From a bacterium (lineage in GTDB: Bacteria > Actinomycetota > Acidimicrobiia > Spongiisociales > Spongiisociaceae): a DNA stretch of 64,000 bases. Shown piece by piece: positions 8,245 through 16,958 of this stretch. The stretch is taken from contig JAPPFW010000092.1 of assembly GCA_028821575.1 (NCBI GenBank), positions 1-64,000 on the forward strand, given 5' to 3'. Made by a program: the position numbers and the translations under genes. Every line of letters starts with the position of its first letter. Positions within the stretch are counted from its first letter, which is position 1. The notes under the pieces are model-generated. The model saw only the letters and a program-made list of their open reading frames with translations. It did no database searches and was not told where the DNA came from.

Positions 8245-9903
8245 CTACCGGTCAACTAGCTCCTCGGCCCACGCCTCGAACATGAGCGCCACGGTATTGG
8301 CGCCGGGATCCTCGGACCCGACGCTGCTCTCGGGCGCGTAGCGAGCCCTCCCCGCCTTGGGACACATGGCCGCCGTCGAGTCGGCCCCTCTCCTGGCGGC
8401 CTCCGCGGCGGCCGACATCACCCGGGCAATCGACGCCCTCCTCGCGACCATGTCCTCTGCAGCCTCCAGGGCGGGCGACAGGGCGTCGACCATCGTCTTG
8501 TGTCCGGGCGCCGCCCCTCCCAGCCTGGTGACGCGCTCCAAGCCCTTGCGCAGTCCCGCAACGAGGTCGGCGGTTTCCGGAACGGCCACCTTGGCAAGCC
8601 ACGAGGACAGGGCGCCGAAGAACGCGCCGAACAGAGCCCCGGCGGAACCGCCGACGGTCTGGTGGAAGGACCGGCCCGTTACTTCGAACACCGCGGCCGC
8701 GGTGGTCCGGGTCGGATCGCCGGCTCTGCGCTCCGCCTCTTCGAAGGCTACCGACATGTTGACCCCGTGGTCACCGTCTCCCGCAACCGCGTCGAGACGG
8801 GACAACTCATCCTTGTGCTCGGCTATCGATCGAGCCGTCGCGACTATCAACCGGGTGGCCATCCCGCGGTCGACGGGTGTGGAGTCCTCCTCCCGCCCGA
8901 GCAGGGTGAGGCCGGCGCCCCTTGCCGGTGCGTCGTACAGTTCCAACAACTCGTCGTCCATGTTGCATACGGCGAATGCGAATCCGGCCATGTCCAGCGT
9001 GGTCGCATAGGGTCCGATCCACGAACGTACCGTCTCGATGCCCCGCCCGGCTAGTGCTGCCGCCGCACCCCGGTAGAGGATCGACAGTTCCATCAGGGTG
9101 AGGGATCCGGCGTTGTTGAGTAGTAGGCCGACCCGGTCACCGTCGGCGAGCCCTGCGTCGTCGACGAGCCGGGCGATCATCATCGCCGCGATCTCGTCCG
9201 CTTGGACGTCCTCGCCCATACGGGCGCCCGGCTCACCGTGAACACCCATCCCAACCGACACCGAAACGTCCGACGGATCGCCCAGAGGTTGCCCGCTGAT
9301 CGGGTGGGCTACGGTTCCGACCGCTGCGGACAGCGACCGTGTCCTGTCCCTCGTCTTGCGAGCGATCCGCGAGCATTCGCTCAGCGAGCCGCCCTGCTCT
9401 GCCATGGCGCCCACCGTCTTCCACACGAAGAAGAGGCCGGCACCGCCTCGCCGGTCGGTGATCCGGTCCTTGGGGGCTGAGGCCACATCGTCGTAGAGGA
9501 CCACCATCTCCACATCCCGGACGCCCTCGTCCTCGGCATCGGCGATGGCGAGGGAGGCGTTCATGATGTCACCGGCGTGGCTGGAGACCAGCAGCAGTAC
9601 TCCACCTCCGCGATCCGCCGCCTTGATACCTGCCAGGATGCCTGCCGGCCCCGGTGAGGAGAAGACCGGCCCGGGGACGTTCACGTCGAACAGACCCTCC
9701 CCGACCCAGCCGATCATGGCGGGTTCGTGTCCGGACCCGTTGCCGATCACCACCCCGACATGACCCTGCAGCTTGGGCACCGCCCGCACCACCAAGCCAT
9801 CCGAGAGGCGAATGATGTCGGAGTGGGCAGCCGTGTATCCCTCAAGCATCTCCTGGACGGCGCGTTCGGGCAGGTTGAGAAACCGTCTCGTGCGGATGCT
9901 CAT
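8245..9903 (-). CDS. Dihydroxyacetone kinase family protein (DhaK-DhaL fusion)
   Basis: This 552-residue ATP-dependent kinase joins both Dha domains. The DhaK half contains GNGSGHEP near 54 and the substrate-binding His222 in GMGVHGEPG, which forms a hemiaminal with the ketose carbonyl. The DhaL half (about 345-552) carries the Mg-ATP motif GDGDHGVN (375-382) and the GGSAGALFG loop. Such kinases act on dihydroxyacetone, erythrulose, apulose and similar small ketoses. The start ATG 9903 overlaps the stop of the TIM-barrel gene (ATGA); the open frame reaches further upstream but only antisense to codons of that gene. Role: phosphorylation step of the operon's sugar pathway. Confidence 0.93.
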   Translation of the reverse strand: MSIRTRRFLNLPERAVQEMLEGYTAAHSDIIRLSDGLVVRAVPKLQGHVGVVIGNGSGHEPAMIGWVGEGLFDVNVPGPVFSSPGPAGILAGIKAADRGGGVLLLVSSHAGDIMNASLAIADAEDEGVRDVEMVVLYDDVASAPKDRITDRRGGAGLFFVWKTVGAMAEQGGSLSECSRIARKTRDRTRSLSAAVGTVAHPISGQPLGDPSDVSVSVGMGVHGEPGARMGEDVQADEIAAMMIARLVDDAGLADGDRVGLLLNNAGSLTLMELSILYRGAAAALAGRGIETVRSWIGPYATTLDMAGFAFAVCNMDDELLELYDAPARGAGLTLLGREEDSTPVDRGMATRLIVATARSIAEHKDELSRLDAVAGDGDHGVNMSVAFEEAERRAGDPTRTTAAAVFEVTGRSFHQTVGGSAGALFGAFFGALSSWLAKVAVPETADLVAGLRKGLERVTRLGGAAPGHKTMVDALSPALEAAEDMVARRASIARVMSAAAEAARRGADSTAAMCPKAGRARYAPESSVGSEDPGANTVALMFEAWAEELVDR

Positions 9904-10742
9904 GCGATGTTCTCCCTGATGAAGGCAGCAGCGTCGGCGGCGTCCCGGTCGGGATCGTCGGTGAGGTCGCGCCAGGTGTAAGTGGCTTGGCCGGTCTCGA
10001 CCTCGGAGTTGGGGAAGGTCTCGAAGACCACCCAGCCGTCGTAGCCGGCGTGGTCGAGAGCCTCGCTGAAGGACCTCCAGTCGATATGCCCGTACTGTGG
10101 AGCCCGCCGGTTGTTGGCGGCCACCTGGACGTGCCCGATCCGCCCGGTTGCCTGACGGACCGCGGCGGCCAGGTCGTCCTCCTCCATGTTCATGTGGAAG
10201 GTGTCGAGTTCGACCTTGACGGACGGATGGTCGACGCTGTCGATGAACTCCAGGCAGTCGGCCACGGTGTTGAACATGAAGCTCTCGAAGCGGTTGAGCA
10301 CCTCGAGGCATATGTCGATTCCGAGTATGGAGGCGTAGCCGGCAACCTCGTGTAGGGCGGCGGCGGAGCGTTGCCGGTAGCCGTCGTGGTCACCTTCCGG
10401 GAAACCCATCCAAGTGGCGTAGGTGACCCCTCCCAGGATCGGGCTGCCCAGTTCCGCAGCATCGTCGAGGCAGCGCCGCAGATGGTCCATCCCAGCGGCG
10501 CGCACCCCGGCGTCCGGACTCGATATGTCCATGCTCGGGCTCAGGCCGGTGCTGCACAGCACGTCGAGCCCGAGCGAGGAGGCGGTGCGAGCCATACGGT
10601 CGACTCCCACATCCAGCCCGGCCACGAGCGATACCTCAACGCCTTGGTAACCGGCCTCGGCCGCCTTGGAGAACACGGAGGATTGGTCGTCGGACCAGTT
10701 GTCCAGCCAGTAGAAGATCTCGATTCCGACCGGACGGGTCAT
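9900..10742 (-). CDS. Hydroxypyruvate-isomerase-like TIM-barrel sugar isomerase/epimerase
   Basis: This 280-residue protein belongs to the xylose-isomerase-like TIM-barrel group. Metal ligands are at the expected spacing: E147 (CLEVLNRFE), D180 (ELDTFHMN), Q206 (GHVQVAANNR) and E241 (VFETF). The third ligand is Gln rather than the His of tagatose/psicose 3-epimerases, the pattern I associate with hydroxypyruvate isomerase and 2-oxotetronate isomerase. It overlaps its neighbours on both sides by ATGA, so it is translationally coupled to the Zn-ribbon protein and the kinase. It probably isomerises a C3-C6 keto sugar or its acid; the exact substrate is unknown. Confidence 0.85.
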   Translation of the reverse strand: MTRPVGIEIFYWLDNWSDDQSSVFSKAAEAGYQGVEVSLVAGLDVGVDRMARTASSLGLDVLCSTGLSPSMDISSPDAGVRAAGMDHLRRCLDDAAELGSPILGGVTYATWMGFPEGDHDGYRQRSAAALHEVAGYASILGIDICLEVLNRFESFMFNTVADCLEFIDSVDHPSVKVELDTFHMNMEEDDLAAAVRQATGRIGHVQVAANNRRAPQYGHIDWRSFSEALDHAGYDGWVVFETFPNSEVETGQATYTWRDLTDDPDRDAADAAAFIRENIA

Positions 10743-11215
10743 GTGGCGGCCCTGTCGACCGCGAACGCCACCCGCAGCAACGGATGGGCCGGAACCCCCT
10801 CCACGAATCTCACGATGACCACCGCTCCTTTCTCAGGTACCTCGTCGCCGAGCACCCTGTGTGTGATGCCTCCTTCGACCCCGTCGAGGCGGATCGAAGC
10901 GAGAACATAGGGTGCCTCGACACCGCCGAAAGGCGGGGGACTGTGAACCCGCGTCGCGGACACGACCCTCCCGCTTCCCGGTAGGTCGTACCACTGGGTT
11001 TGCTCCAGGTCGGCGTCGCAGTACCGCCGGGGCGGGAACCACGACCCTCCACACCCGCCGCACCGGGTGGCTCGCAGGACGCCCTGCTCGACACCCTGGT
11101 AGAACGGGTCGGAGTAGCCTACGGCATGGCGGTAGCGTTGCCACATTTCGATGTGCAGCAACGTCGTTGATGGTCCGGAGGACTCTCCGGAGCGCTCGAC
11201 CCCGACTACCCGCAT
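10739..11215 (-). CDS. Zn-ribbon/OB-fold (DUF35) acyl-CoA-associated protein
   Basis: This protein of about 158 residues has the DUF35 architecture: helix, Zn ribbon CGGCGGSWFPPRRYC and an OB fold (GSGRVVSATRVH to PYVLASIRLDG). Such proteins bind thiolase-fold partners and help position acyl-CoA. The partner candidate is the thiolase-like gene at 11595-12794, separated by repeat copy B. The start is uncertain: ATG 11215 and ATG 11146 are possible, the latter fitting the usual family N-terminus. The open frame extends into the repeat, which is not thought to be coding. It overlaps the TIM-barrel gene by 4 nt, an odd linkage of a CoA-type protein to sugar genes. Confidence 0.8.
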   Translation of the reverse strand: MRVVGVERSGESSGPSTTLLHIEMWQRYRHAVGYSDPFYQGVEQGVLRATRCGGCGGSWFPPRRYCDADLEQTQWYDLPGSGRVVSATRVHSPPPFGGVEAPYVLASIRLDGVEGGITHRVLGDEVPEKGAVVIVRFVEGVPAHPLLRVAFAVDRAAT

Positions 11216-11288
11216 CGGCAAACCTGATCGCCGGCTCGATCCGACTGCCGGCCCGGCTCCGGCCTCGCGAATACATCGCTGATCAAGG

Positions 11289-11495
11289 GGGTTGAACCCG
11301 TCACCGAAGTGCTGCATGATCGGGTGTCACCAAGCACCTGCACGGTCGTGATGGGCGACGTCGGCTCGACCGCCAAAGGGATCAGGAAACGATGGAGCGA
11401 CAACCCCCGACGGGTGGGGCGTGACGCGCTCCGGACCCAGGAGAGGTGGTGGCGGGGGTGGGCCCGGAGGGTTGTAAGGGTTCCGCGATTTTCGC
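11289..11495 (-). repeat. Dispersed 3'-flank element, copy B
   Basis: This 207-nt element starts 99 nt after the thiolase-like gene stop, in the same sense. It shares with copy A the blocks GCGAAAAT near its start, GGGCCCACCCCCGCCACC, CTCCTGGGTCCGG, GCGCGT, a GCATGAT/CACC region and the end GGTGACGGGTTCAACCC. Together with flanks it fills the 379-nt gap before the DUF35 gene. The self-complementary GGGCCC is kept but the long hairpin of copy A is not. Confidence 0.65.
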
Positions 11496-11594
11496 CACCT
11501 TGCCCTCCTTCCACGGTTTCGGACAGGGGTACAGATCGGGTGTCCACCACCACACCCCGGCCGCCGGACCCGCAATACGCGGTGCCGCACCACC

Positions 11595-12794
11595 TCACTT
11601 CACCCGCCCGAACACGTTCACGACACTTAGCGAACCGACGCCCGCATGCGTGTCGGTGATGCCGATGAGCGCATCACGGACGGCCCGAGGTCCGGTCACC
11701 TCGCCTCGGAGTTGGGACACGATCTCGACCGCCTGCGCAATTCCGGTCGCACCCACTGCCGAGCCCCGCCCCATCAGGCCCCCGGACGTGTTCACCGGTA
11801 CGCGGCCGCCGAGGTCGAACCGTCCCTCGGCGGCAGCCCGTCCGCCGTGCCCGACCGGGCAAAGGCCCAGGTCCTCGTACGCCTGGAGTTCGGCGCCGCT
11901 GAACGAGTCGTACAACTCGGCCACGTCGATCTGTCGGGCCGGATCGACGATGCCCGCCTCCCGGTAGGCCTCGGCGGCGGCCCTTCGCTTGGCGGCGAAG
12001 TGGGGAAACGTCTCCTCGGCACGGTCGGACAGGCGCGGATGGTCGGTGGACGATCCGGTGCCCAACACCGCCACCGGGGGCCGGCCCTGGAAAGTGGACG
12101 AGTGCCGTTCAGCCCACTCACGGGTGGACAGAAGTACCGCCGCCGCCCCGTCGCTGAGCAGGCTGGCGTCGAAGAGCCGGTACGGATCTGCGAGAGGGGT
12201 CGAGGCGCGGACATCCTCGATCGTGATCGACATGCCTTTGTGGGCAAGGGGATTGTCGAGGGCTAGACGCCGGTTCTTGACGGCTACCGCGGCGAACTGC
12301 TCCGCCGTGGTCCCATATCGGCGCATGTGTTCGATGATCATCAGGGCGTAGGGAGCCGCGAAGGTGCCGAACACCGGCGTCTCCCACTCGAAATCGGCCG
12401 ACATTGCGAGTATCTCGGTGGCGGTGGCACGGTCGACTGACTTGCCGTTGGTCTCCCCTGCGAACACCAGCACGGATCGAGCAGTTCCCGCCCGGAGCGC
12501 CGTCACCGCGGTGCGGATGGCCAGGGCACCGGTCGCACCGCCACCCTCCACCCGGAGCGTGTGCTTCCCGACCAGTCCGACGCTGTCCTGCAGGACGTGG
12601 CCAAGACTCATCTGACGGTTGAAGTGGTCGCTCTCGTAGGCAGCGACCGCCATGTCGATTGAGGATGCGTTGGTTCCCGCGTCTATCAGGACCTCGCGGA
12701 CAGCTTCGACCACCATGTCCCGAACCGTGGCATTATCCCGGAACCCCACGAAGTGTGTCATACCCAACCCTACAACCAACACGGCATCGCTCAT
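11595..12794 (-). CDS. Thiolase-fold protein (SCP-x/Ltp2-like) lacking canonical catalytic residues
   Basis: This 399-residue thiolase superfamily protein has the usual segments but altered catalytic positions. The nucleophilic Cys of E-x-x-CASG is Gly86 (VEGGGATG), HDAF is YDSF with Tyr295, and the GHP His is Ser345 (GRGSAVGATG). Thiolytic cleavage or condensation through a Cys-acyl intermediate is therefore unlikely. In steroid degradation the Ltp2/DUF35 complex is a thiolase-fold retro-aldolase with a Tyr in this region, and a DUF35 gene lies just downstream here. A CoA-linked aldolase role is plausible inference. Start ATG 12794 fits the family N-terminus (VLVVGLGMT). Confidence 0.85.
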   Translation of the reverse strand: MSDAVLVVGLGMTHFVGFRDNATVRDMVVEAVREVLIDAGTNASSIDMAVAAYESDHFNRQMSLGHVLQDSVGLVGKHTLRVEGGGATGALAIRTAVTALRAGTARSVLVFAGETNGKSVDRATATEILAMSADFEWETPVFGTFAAPYALMIIEHMRRYGTTAEQFAAVAVKNRRLALDNPLAHKGMSITIEDVRASTPLADPYRLFDASLLSDGAAAVLLSTREWAERHSSTFQGRPPVAVLGTGSSTDHPRLSDRAEETFPHFAAKRRAAAEAYREAGIVDPARQIDVAELYDSFSGAELQAYEDLGLCPVGHGGRAAAEGRFDLGGRVPVNTSGGLMGRGSAVGATGIAQAVEIVSQLRGEVTGPRAVRDALIGITDTHAGVGSLSVVNVFGRVK

Positions 12795-12872
12795 GAAGCG
12801 AAAGCACCTTGCCAGATCGGCCCGGTCATGCCCGTCCTCAGTATCGGATGACGTGATCCCCTCAGCCGTTCG

Positions 12873-13402
12873 TCACTCCGAAAAAAGCCCCTGTCGGGCT
12901 GCCCATGCCTTGAATCCGCCACGGCCGAAGGGTAGGCGGTACTTGGTCTGGATGAGTTCGTCTGCTATTCCACTTGCGAATTCCAGCATCAGGAGTCCGC
13001 TGTGGATGGCTTCGCTGAGTAGGTTCAGCGTGCGGGTAACGTCCTTGCCTTCCTAGCGAGCGCGCAGGCGGCCCGATCGTCGACGACCGCTCGTGCGGGA
13101 ACCGTCTGAGCAAGCGCCAAGACAGCGGCTTCTCCGACATTCCGATCACCTGACACCAAGCGTGCCGCGAACCTCGCGAAGGCCTTGGCCTCGGCAGTTG
13201 TAGCGATCGCGCGGTGCTCTATCCAGTCGGCATCAAGCACCGTCTGTAGCCGCGAGTGGAGGTGCACACCTCGCTCCAACTCCGTCACAACGGCTTCGGG
13301 AACGACCGCGCGGCGGTCCCCTACAACAACCTTTAGAACGCCCAGGACATCGGCGCGGGCGAAACAACTCAGAGGACCGGTATCGAAGATCAGCGTGTCC
13401 AT
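12873..13402 (-). pseudogene. PIN-domain toxin-like gene with a 3' frameshift
   Basis: The gene starts at ATG 13402, 10 nt after the XRE-ImmA stop. In frame it gives 125 residues ending at 13025, with PIN acidic residues D7 (FDTGPLSCFARAD), E41, the EAAVLALAQ helix and D108/D109 (VVDDRAACALA). In the -1 neighbour frame, family-like sequence continues immediately (EGKDVTRTLNLLSEAI, then LPFGRGGFKAW) to a stop at 12873, so one base appears lost or gained near 13045-13055. The upstream part may still encode a shortened RNase. PIN proteins are Mg-dependent ribonucleases, often toxins; the upstream XRE-ImmA gene would be the antitoxin or regulator. Confidence 0.7.
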
Positions 13403-13412
13403 CGAGAGTAAG

Positions 13413-14516
13413 TCAGGACACAAAAGACCAGATAGCTTCCGCCGGAAGCATCGGCAGTTCAGGGAGGTCCCCCTGATTCCAGGTCTCGAGTAATAGCGAG
13501 AGGGCTCGGGCCGCTGATATCTCCTCGCCCCGGTAAGCATCCAGCACCGCTTTGACGTATGGGTTCGGTAGCTCTGGAGGATCTAGTTCGGTGGGTACAA
13601 ACAGATCGTGTTCCACGAGGTCGGCTCTTCGGATGATGGAGGTTCGGACTTCGGTTACCTCATCCAGAGAGGCGAGCTGGAGTTCGGTGAGGCGGTTTGC
13701 CAGCGTCGACATATCGACACGGAACCGGCTTCCTATGAGTATCGCTCGAGTCCGCGTGTCGCCCCTGCCACTCCAGCCTAAGCGCAGAGCACTTTCCGGG
13801 AGGAGCAGCGCCCGAGCGAAGCGATCGATACGTGCTTCGGTCCGCGTGGCTGAGGTCTCGGCCACATTCCAGTCGGTGGAGTACTCATCGGCGAAGACGT
13901 AGTGCCCTAGTTCGTGCGCCAACGTCAGGCGGCGACGCCCAAGGTCACGGGTCCCGTTAACGACCGCCACGCCGCCGCGGTCCAACAGAATGGACGCGCC
14001 GTCAGCGGTGTCGGCGTCGAGATCCAGCGAGAAAGCGAGTAAGCCGATCCTGGCAGCCCGATCAGCCAGTTGGAGGGCCGGTTCGCCGTCGCCGTAGCCG
14101 AGCAAACCGCGAACCTCAATCGCTGCCCTCTCAGCATCGGCCATCTTGGTCGGAACCTGTAACTCGGGGGTCGCCGGCAGATCAAGGCTATCGACGATGG
14201 ACGCGAGGAACGTCACCTCGCGGGCCACCCGTTCGACATAGCGGTCGATCTCAGGACTTGGTACACCGGTCTCAGCAGCACTCCGCCGTGACACCACCGC
14301 GGGTGGTGCGTCCTCGAAGAACCACTCGATACGCATTTCGAGGGCGTCCGCCAGCATCGCCAATTCCAGTGCGCCCACCCGTCGCGCGCCGGTCTCGATC
14401 TTCGCCAACGCGGTACGTCCCATCTGCGCCCTCAATGCGCACTCCTGCTGGGTCAGCCCTAAGTCGCGCCGAGCACCTGCGATTCGGGACCCCAACTCCT
14501 TACTCTCTATAATCAT
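13413..14516 (-). CDS. XRE-family HTH / ImmA-IrrE metallopeptidase regulator
   Basis: This 367-residue protein has an N-terminal Cro/CI-type helix-turn-helix (about residues 8-62, LGLTQQECALRAQMGRTALAKIE) and an ImmA/IrrE zinc peptidase domain with HELGH at 201-205. The family couples DNA binding to proteolysis or controls toxin-antitoxin and mobile-element genes. ATG 14516 is chosen because TATAAT lies 7 nt upstream, implying a leaderless mRNA, and an 8-bp inverted repeat spans the -10 and start codon; more upstream codons would include the promoter. It lies 10 nt upstream of the PIN gene, forming a regulator/toxin-like pair. Confidence 0.9.
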   Translation of the reverse strand: MIIESKELGSRIAGARRDLGLTQQECALRAQMGRTALAKIETGARRVGALELAMLADALEMRIEWFFEDAPPAVVSRRSAAETGVPSPEIDRYVERVAREVTFLASIVDSLDLPATPELQVPTKMADAERAAIEVRGLLGYGDGEPALQLADRAARIGLLAFSLDLDADTADGASILLDRGGVAVVNGTRDLGRRRLTLAHELGHYVFADEYSTDWNVAETSATRTEARIDRFARALLLPESALRLGWSGRGDTRTRAILIGSRFRVDMSTLANRLTELQLASLDEVTEVRTSIIRRADLVEHDLFVPTELDPPELPNPYVKAVLDAYRGEEISAARALSLLLETWNQGDLPELPMLPAEAIWSFVS

Positions 14517-14530
14517 GTGTGCGATTATAG
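14507..14530 (-). promoter_or_regulatory. Autoregulatory operator and -10 box of the XRE-ImmA gene
   Basis: A perfect inverted repeat CTATAATC-N8-GATTATAG covers the TATAAT -10 (14524-14529) and the start codon at 14516. A TGGACG -35-like hexamer is 18 nt further upstream. The geometry would let the XRE protein block its own promoter, and leaves no room for a 5' leader. Confidence 0.7.
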
Positions 14531-14611
14531 GACAACCATCCTTGAGGCGTCCACGTCCTAGAAGGATCTCCCGTACACCGTTCGCTGTCCTGTCGGTCCA
14601 CGGACTTCCCT

Positions 14612-16876
14612 TCAACCGAGTTGGAAGTCGACTCGCTCCAGGTCGCCGGTGTACGGGAACTCTCCCTCGTAGGAACTGCTGACCGGCGAGAGCGTGTCGG
14701 CCCCGACGCTCAGGGATCCCCAGGAGAGCATGCCGCGAGCCATGCCGCTCATCCCTACCTCGCAGAGGACCGTGCCGTCAGCGGCCAGGCGGCCCACTCC
14801 CCGGTAGTCGCCCGTCTTCTCGAACCGGACGGACAGTTCGGTGGCGCCCGGCACCAGGCGGGACTCCGCGAGGAGAGTCTGGCCGCGGCCCAGGTAGGAG
14901 TACTCGAACACGAGGCGCCCGTCCATCACGTAGAGAACGTAGCCGCCGCTCACATCGCCAACAGCCACCAGCACGCCTTCGTCGTTCTCGCCCAGGGGAG
15001 CGACTCGGGCCTTGATCGAGAAGTCGCGGTTGAACACCAGCGGGGTGGCGGCGCCGGGCACCCTGACCGACCCGCCCAGGTAGGAGAAGCTATCCCGGGC
15101 ACGAGGGGAGCCGGGCGTCGTGAACGTGGAGGCCCGCACCGCCAGGTACCGGTCGTCCAGGGGGAACACCGAGTAGCGGACGGCTTCCTCCGACCATTGA
15201 CGGATGAGGTCGGCGAGCTTGTCGGCGTGTTCGGCCGCCACATCGTTGCACTCGGAGAAGTCGGAGTCGATGTGGTAGAGCTCCCAGGGATCGTCCTCGA
15301 ACGGCTCGTTGCGCCGGTGCCTGGTGAGCGCCTTCCAGCCGTCGTCCCACATGGCGCGGTGGCCGATCATCTCGAAGTACTGGCGGCTCCGCGCCGGTGG
15401 CGCGCCGGGGTTGTCCAGCACCCCCCGGATGGTGGCGCCGTGGTAGGGCATCTGGTCCACGCCCCGGTACGAGGGACGGGGTTCCACCCCCACCAGGTCG
15501 ATCAATGTGGGGGCGATGTCGATGGCATGCACGAACTGCGTACGGACCTCGCCGGTGCCGGAGACTCCCTCCGGCCAGGACACGATGAGAGGGGTCCGGA
15601 CGCCTCCAGCGTAGGTGTTCTGCTTGTACCAACGCAGAGGCGTGTTGGCGGCCTGCGCCCATCCCCACGGGATGTTGGTCTGCGAGTGCGGACCGCCGAT
15701 GGTGTCGTACCGCTCCAGGTTGAACTCCACGGTGCAGAACCGGTCCTCCTCGTAGGTCACGATGTCGGCGCCCCCGTCGGGCCCGCCCTCCTGGCTGGCC
15801 CCGTTGTCCGACAGGACGACCACGATCGTGTTGTCGAGCCGTCCGATCGAATCGAGGAAGTCGAACAGGCGTCCCATCTGGGCGTCGGTGTGGTCCAGCA
15901 TGGCCGCGTAGGCCTCCTGGAACCGGGCGAACAGCTTCTGCTGGTCGGGGCTCAGGTTGTCCCACTCCTCCACTCCGGGGTTGAGGGGCGCGAGGACCGC
16001 GTCCTCGGGGATGATCCCGAGTTCCTTCTGGCGGGCGAATCGGCGCCGGCGAATCACGTCCCAACCCTCGTCGTAGCGACCCCGGTACTTGTCCAGGTAC
16101 CCCTGCGGCGCCTGGTGAGGGCAGTGAGCCGTCCCGAAGGCCACGTACAGGAAGAGAGGCTGCTCCGGCTTGACCGAAACCTGGTCGCGGACGTAGGAGA
16201 TGGCGTGGTCGACCAAGTCCTCGGTCAGGTGGTAGCCGTCCTCGGGCGTGCCCGGCGGTTCGACCCGGTGGTTGTCCTCGACCACATCCGGGTAGAAATG
16301 ATCGGTTAGGGCATCGAGGAACCCGTAGTAGCGGCCGAATCCCCGGCCCAGCGGCCACTCGTCGTAGGGACCGGCGGCGGTGGTCTCCTCAAGCGGCGCC
16401 AGATGCCACTTCCCGATGGCCATGGTCGCGTAACCGGCTTCCTGAAGCACCTCGGCGATGGTGCCGGCCGAGCGGGTCACCCGACCCCTGTGCCCGGGGA
16501 AGCCGGAGTCGACGTTCGACAGGTAGGCCATTCCCACGCTGTGATGGTTGCGCCCGGTGAGCACGCAGGCCCGGGTCGGGGAGCAGAGCGGGGTGACGTT
16601 GAAGTCGTTGAAGCGCAGTCCCCGCTCCGCGAGGGCGTCCATCACCGGCGTGTCCACCTCGGCTCCGTAGGATCCCAGGCCGGCGAAGCCCACATCGTCG
16701 AGCACCACCAGCACCACATCGGGCTTGCCGCGGGCGTCGGCGGCCATCGGCGGCCACCAGGGGACCGACTCCCGGAAGTCGGGTCCGATCACTCCCTCGA
16801 AACCCGGCTCCGGGTAGCTCGGTGCCGGCTGCTGTCCGGCCTCGGGAGTTCCGCTCGGGACAGTGCTGGAATCCAT
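14612..16876 (-). CDS. Arylsulfatase (formylglycine-dependent)
   Basis: This 754-residue sulfatase has the metal aspartates D60/D61 (VVLDDVGFAGLG), the formylglycine signature C98-S-P-T-R (LCSPTRACVLTGRN) and downstream VLSDNGASQEGG and KWHLAP segments. It hydrolyses sulfate esters after Cys98 is converted to formylglycine. The C-terminal 150 residues (FSIKARV, YVLYVMDGRLVFEY) form the extra beta domain seen in Pseudomonas-type arylsulfatases. No clear signal peptide is visible, so it is probably cytoplasmic. It lies next to the sugar operon but is separated from it by the XRE/PIN pair; whether its product feeds that operon is unknown. Confidence 0.95.
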   Translation of the reverse strand: MDSSTVPSGTPEAGQQPAPSYPEPGFEGVIGPDFRESVPWWPPMAADARGKPDVVLVVLDDVGFAGLGSYGAEVDTPVMDALAERGLRFNDFNVTPLCSPTRACVLTGRNHHSVGMAYLSNVDSGFPGHRGRVTRSAGTIAEVLQEAGYATMAIGKWHLAPLEETTAAGPYDEWPLGRGFGRYYGFLDALTDHFYPDVVEDNHRVEPPGTPEDGYHLTEDLVDHAISYVRDQVSVKPEQPLFLYVAFGTAHCPHQAPQGYLDKYRGRYDEGWDVIRRRRFARQKELGIIPEDAVLAPLNPGVEEWDNLSPDQQKLFARFQEAYAAMLDHTDAQMGRLFDFLDSIGRLDNTIVVVLSDNGASQEGGPDGGADIVTYEEDRFCTVEFNLERYDTIGGPHSQTNIPWGWAQAANTPLRWYKQNTYAGGVRTPLIVSWPEGVSGTGEVRTQFVHAIDIAPTLIDLVGVEPRPSYRGVDQMPYHGATIRGVLDNPGAPPARSRQYFEMIGHRAMWDDGWKALTRHRRNEPFEDDPWELYHIDSDFSECNDVAAEHADKLADLIRQWSEEAVRYSVFPLDDRYLAVRASTFTTPGSPRARDSFSYLGGSVRVPGAATPLVFNRDFSIKARVAPLGENDEGVLVAVGDVSGGYVLYVMDGRLVFEYSYLGRGQTLLAESRLVPGATELSVRFEKTGDYRGVGRLAADGTVLCEVGMSGMARGMLSWGSLSVGADTLSPVSSSYEGEFPYTGDLERVDFQLG

Positions 16877-16958
16877 CGACTTGTCGGCCTTTCTCGCTAC
16901 CGCTGCTCCTCTTCCCGATGAACCTGAGTTCGGTACAGGCCCATCTGCCTAGGAGGGT

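Noticed and set aside
14621-16309. Plus-strand open frame of 562 codons opposite the arylsulfatase gene
   Set aside because: It is antisense to a clear sulfatase gene; the composition (His/Val/Gly-rich) is a GC-skewed shadow with no homology.
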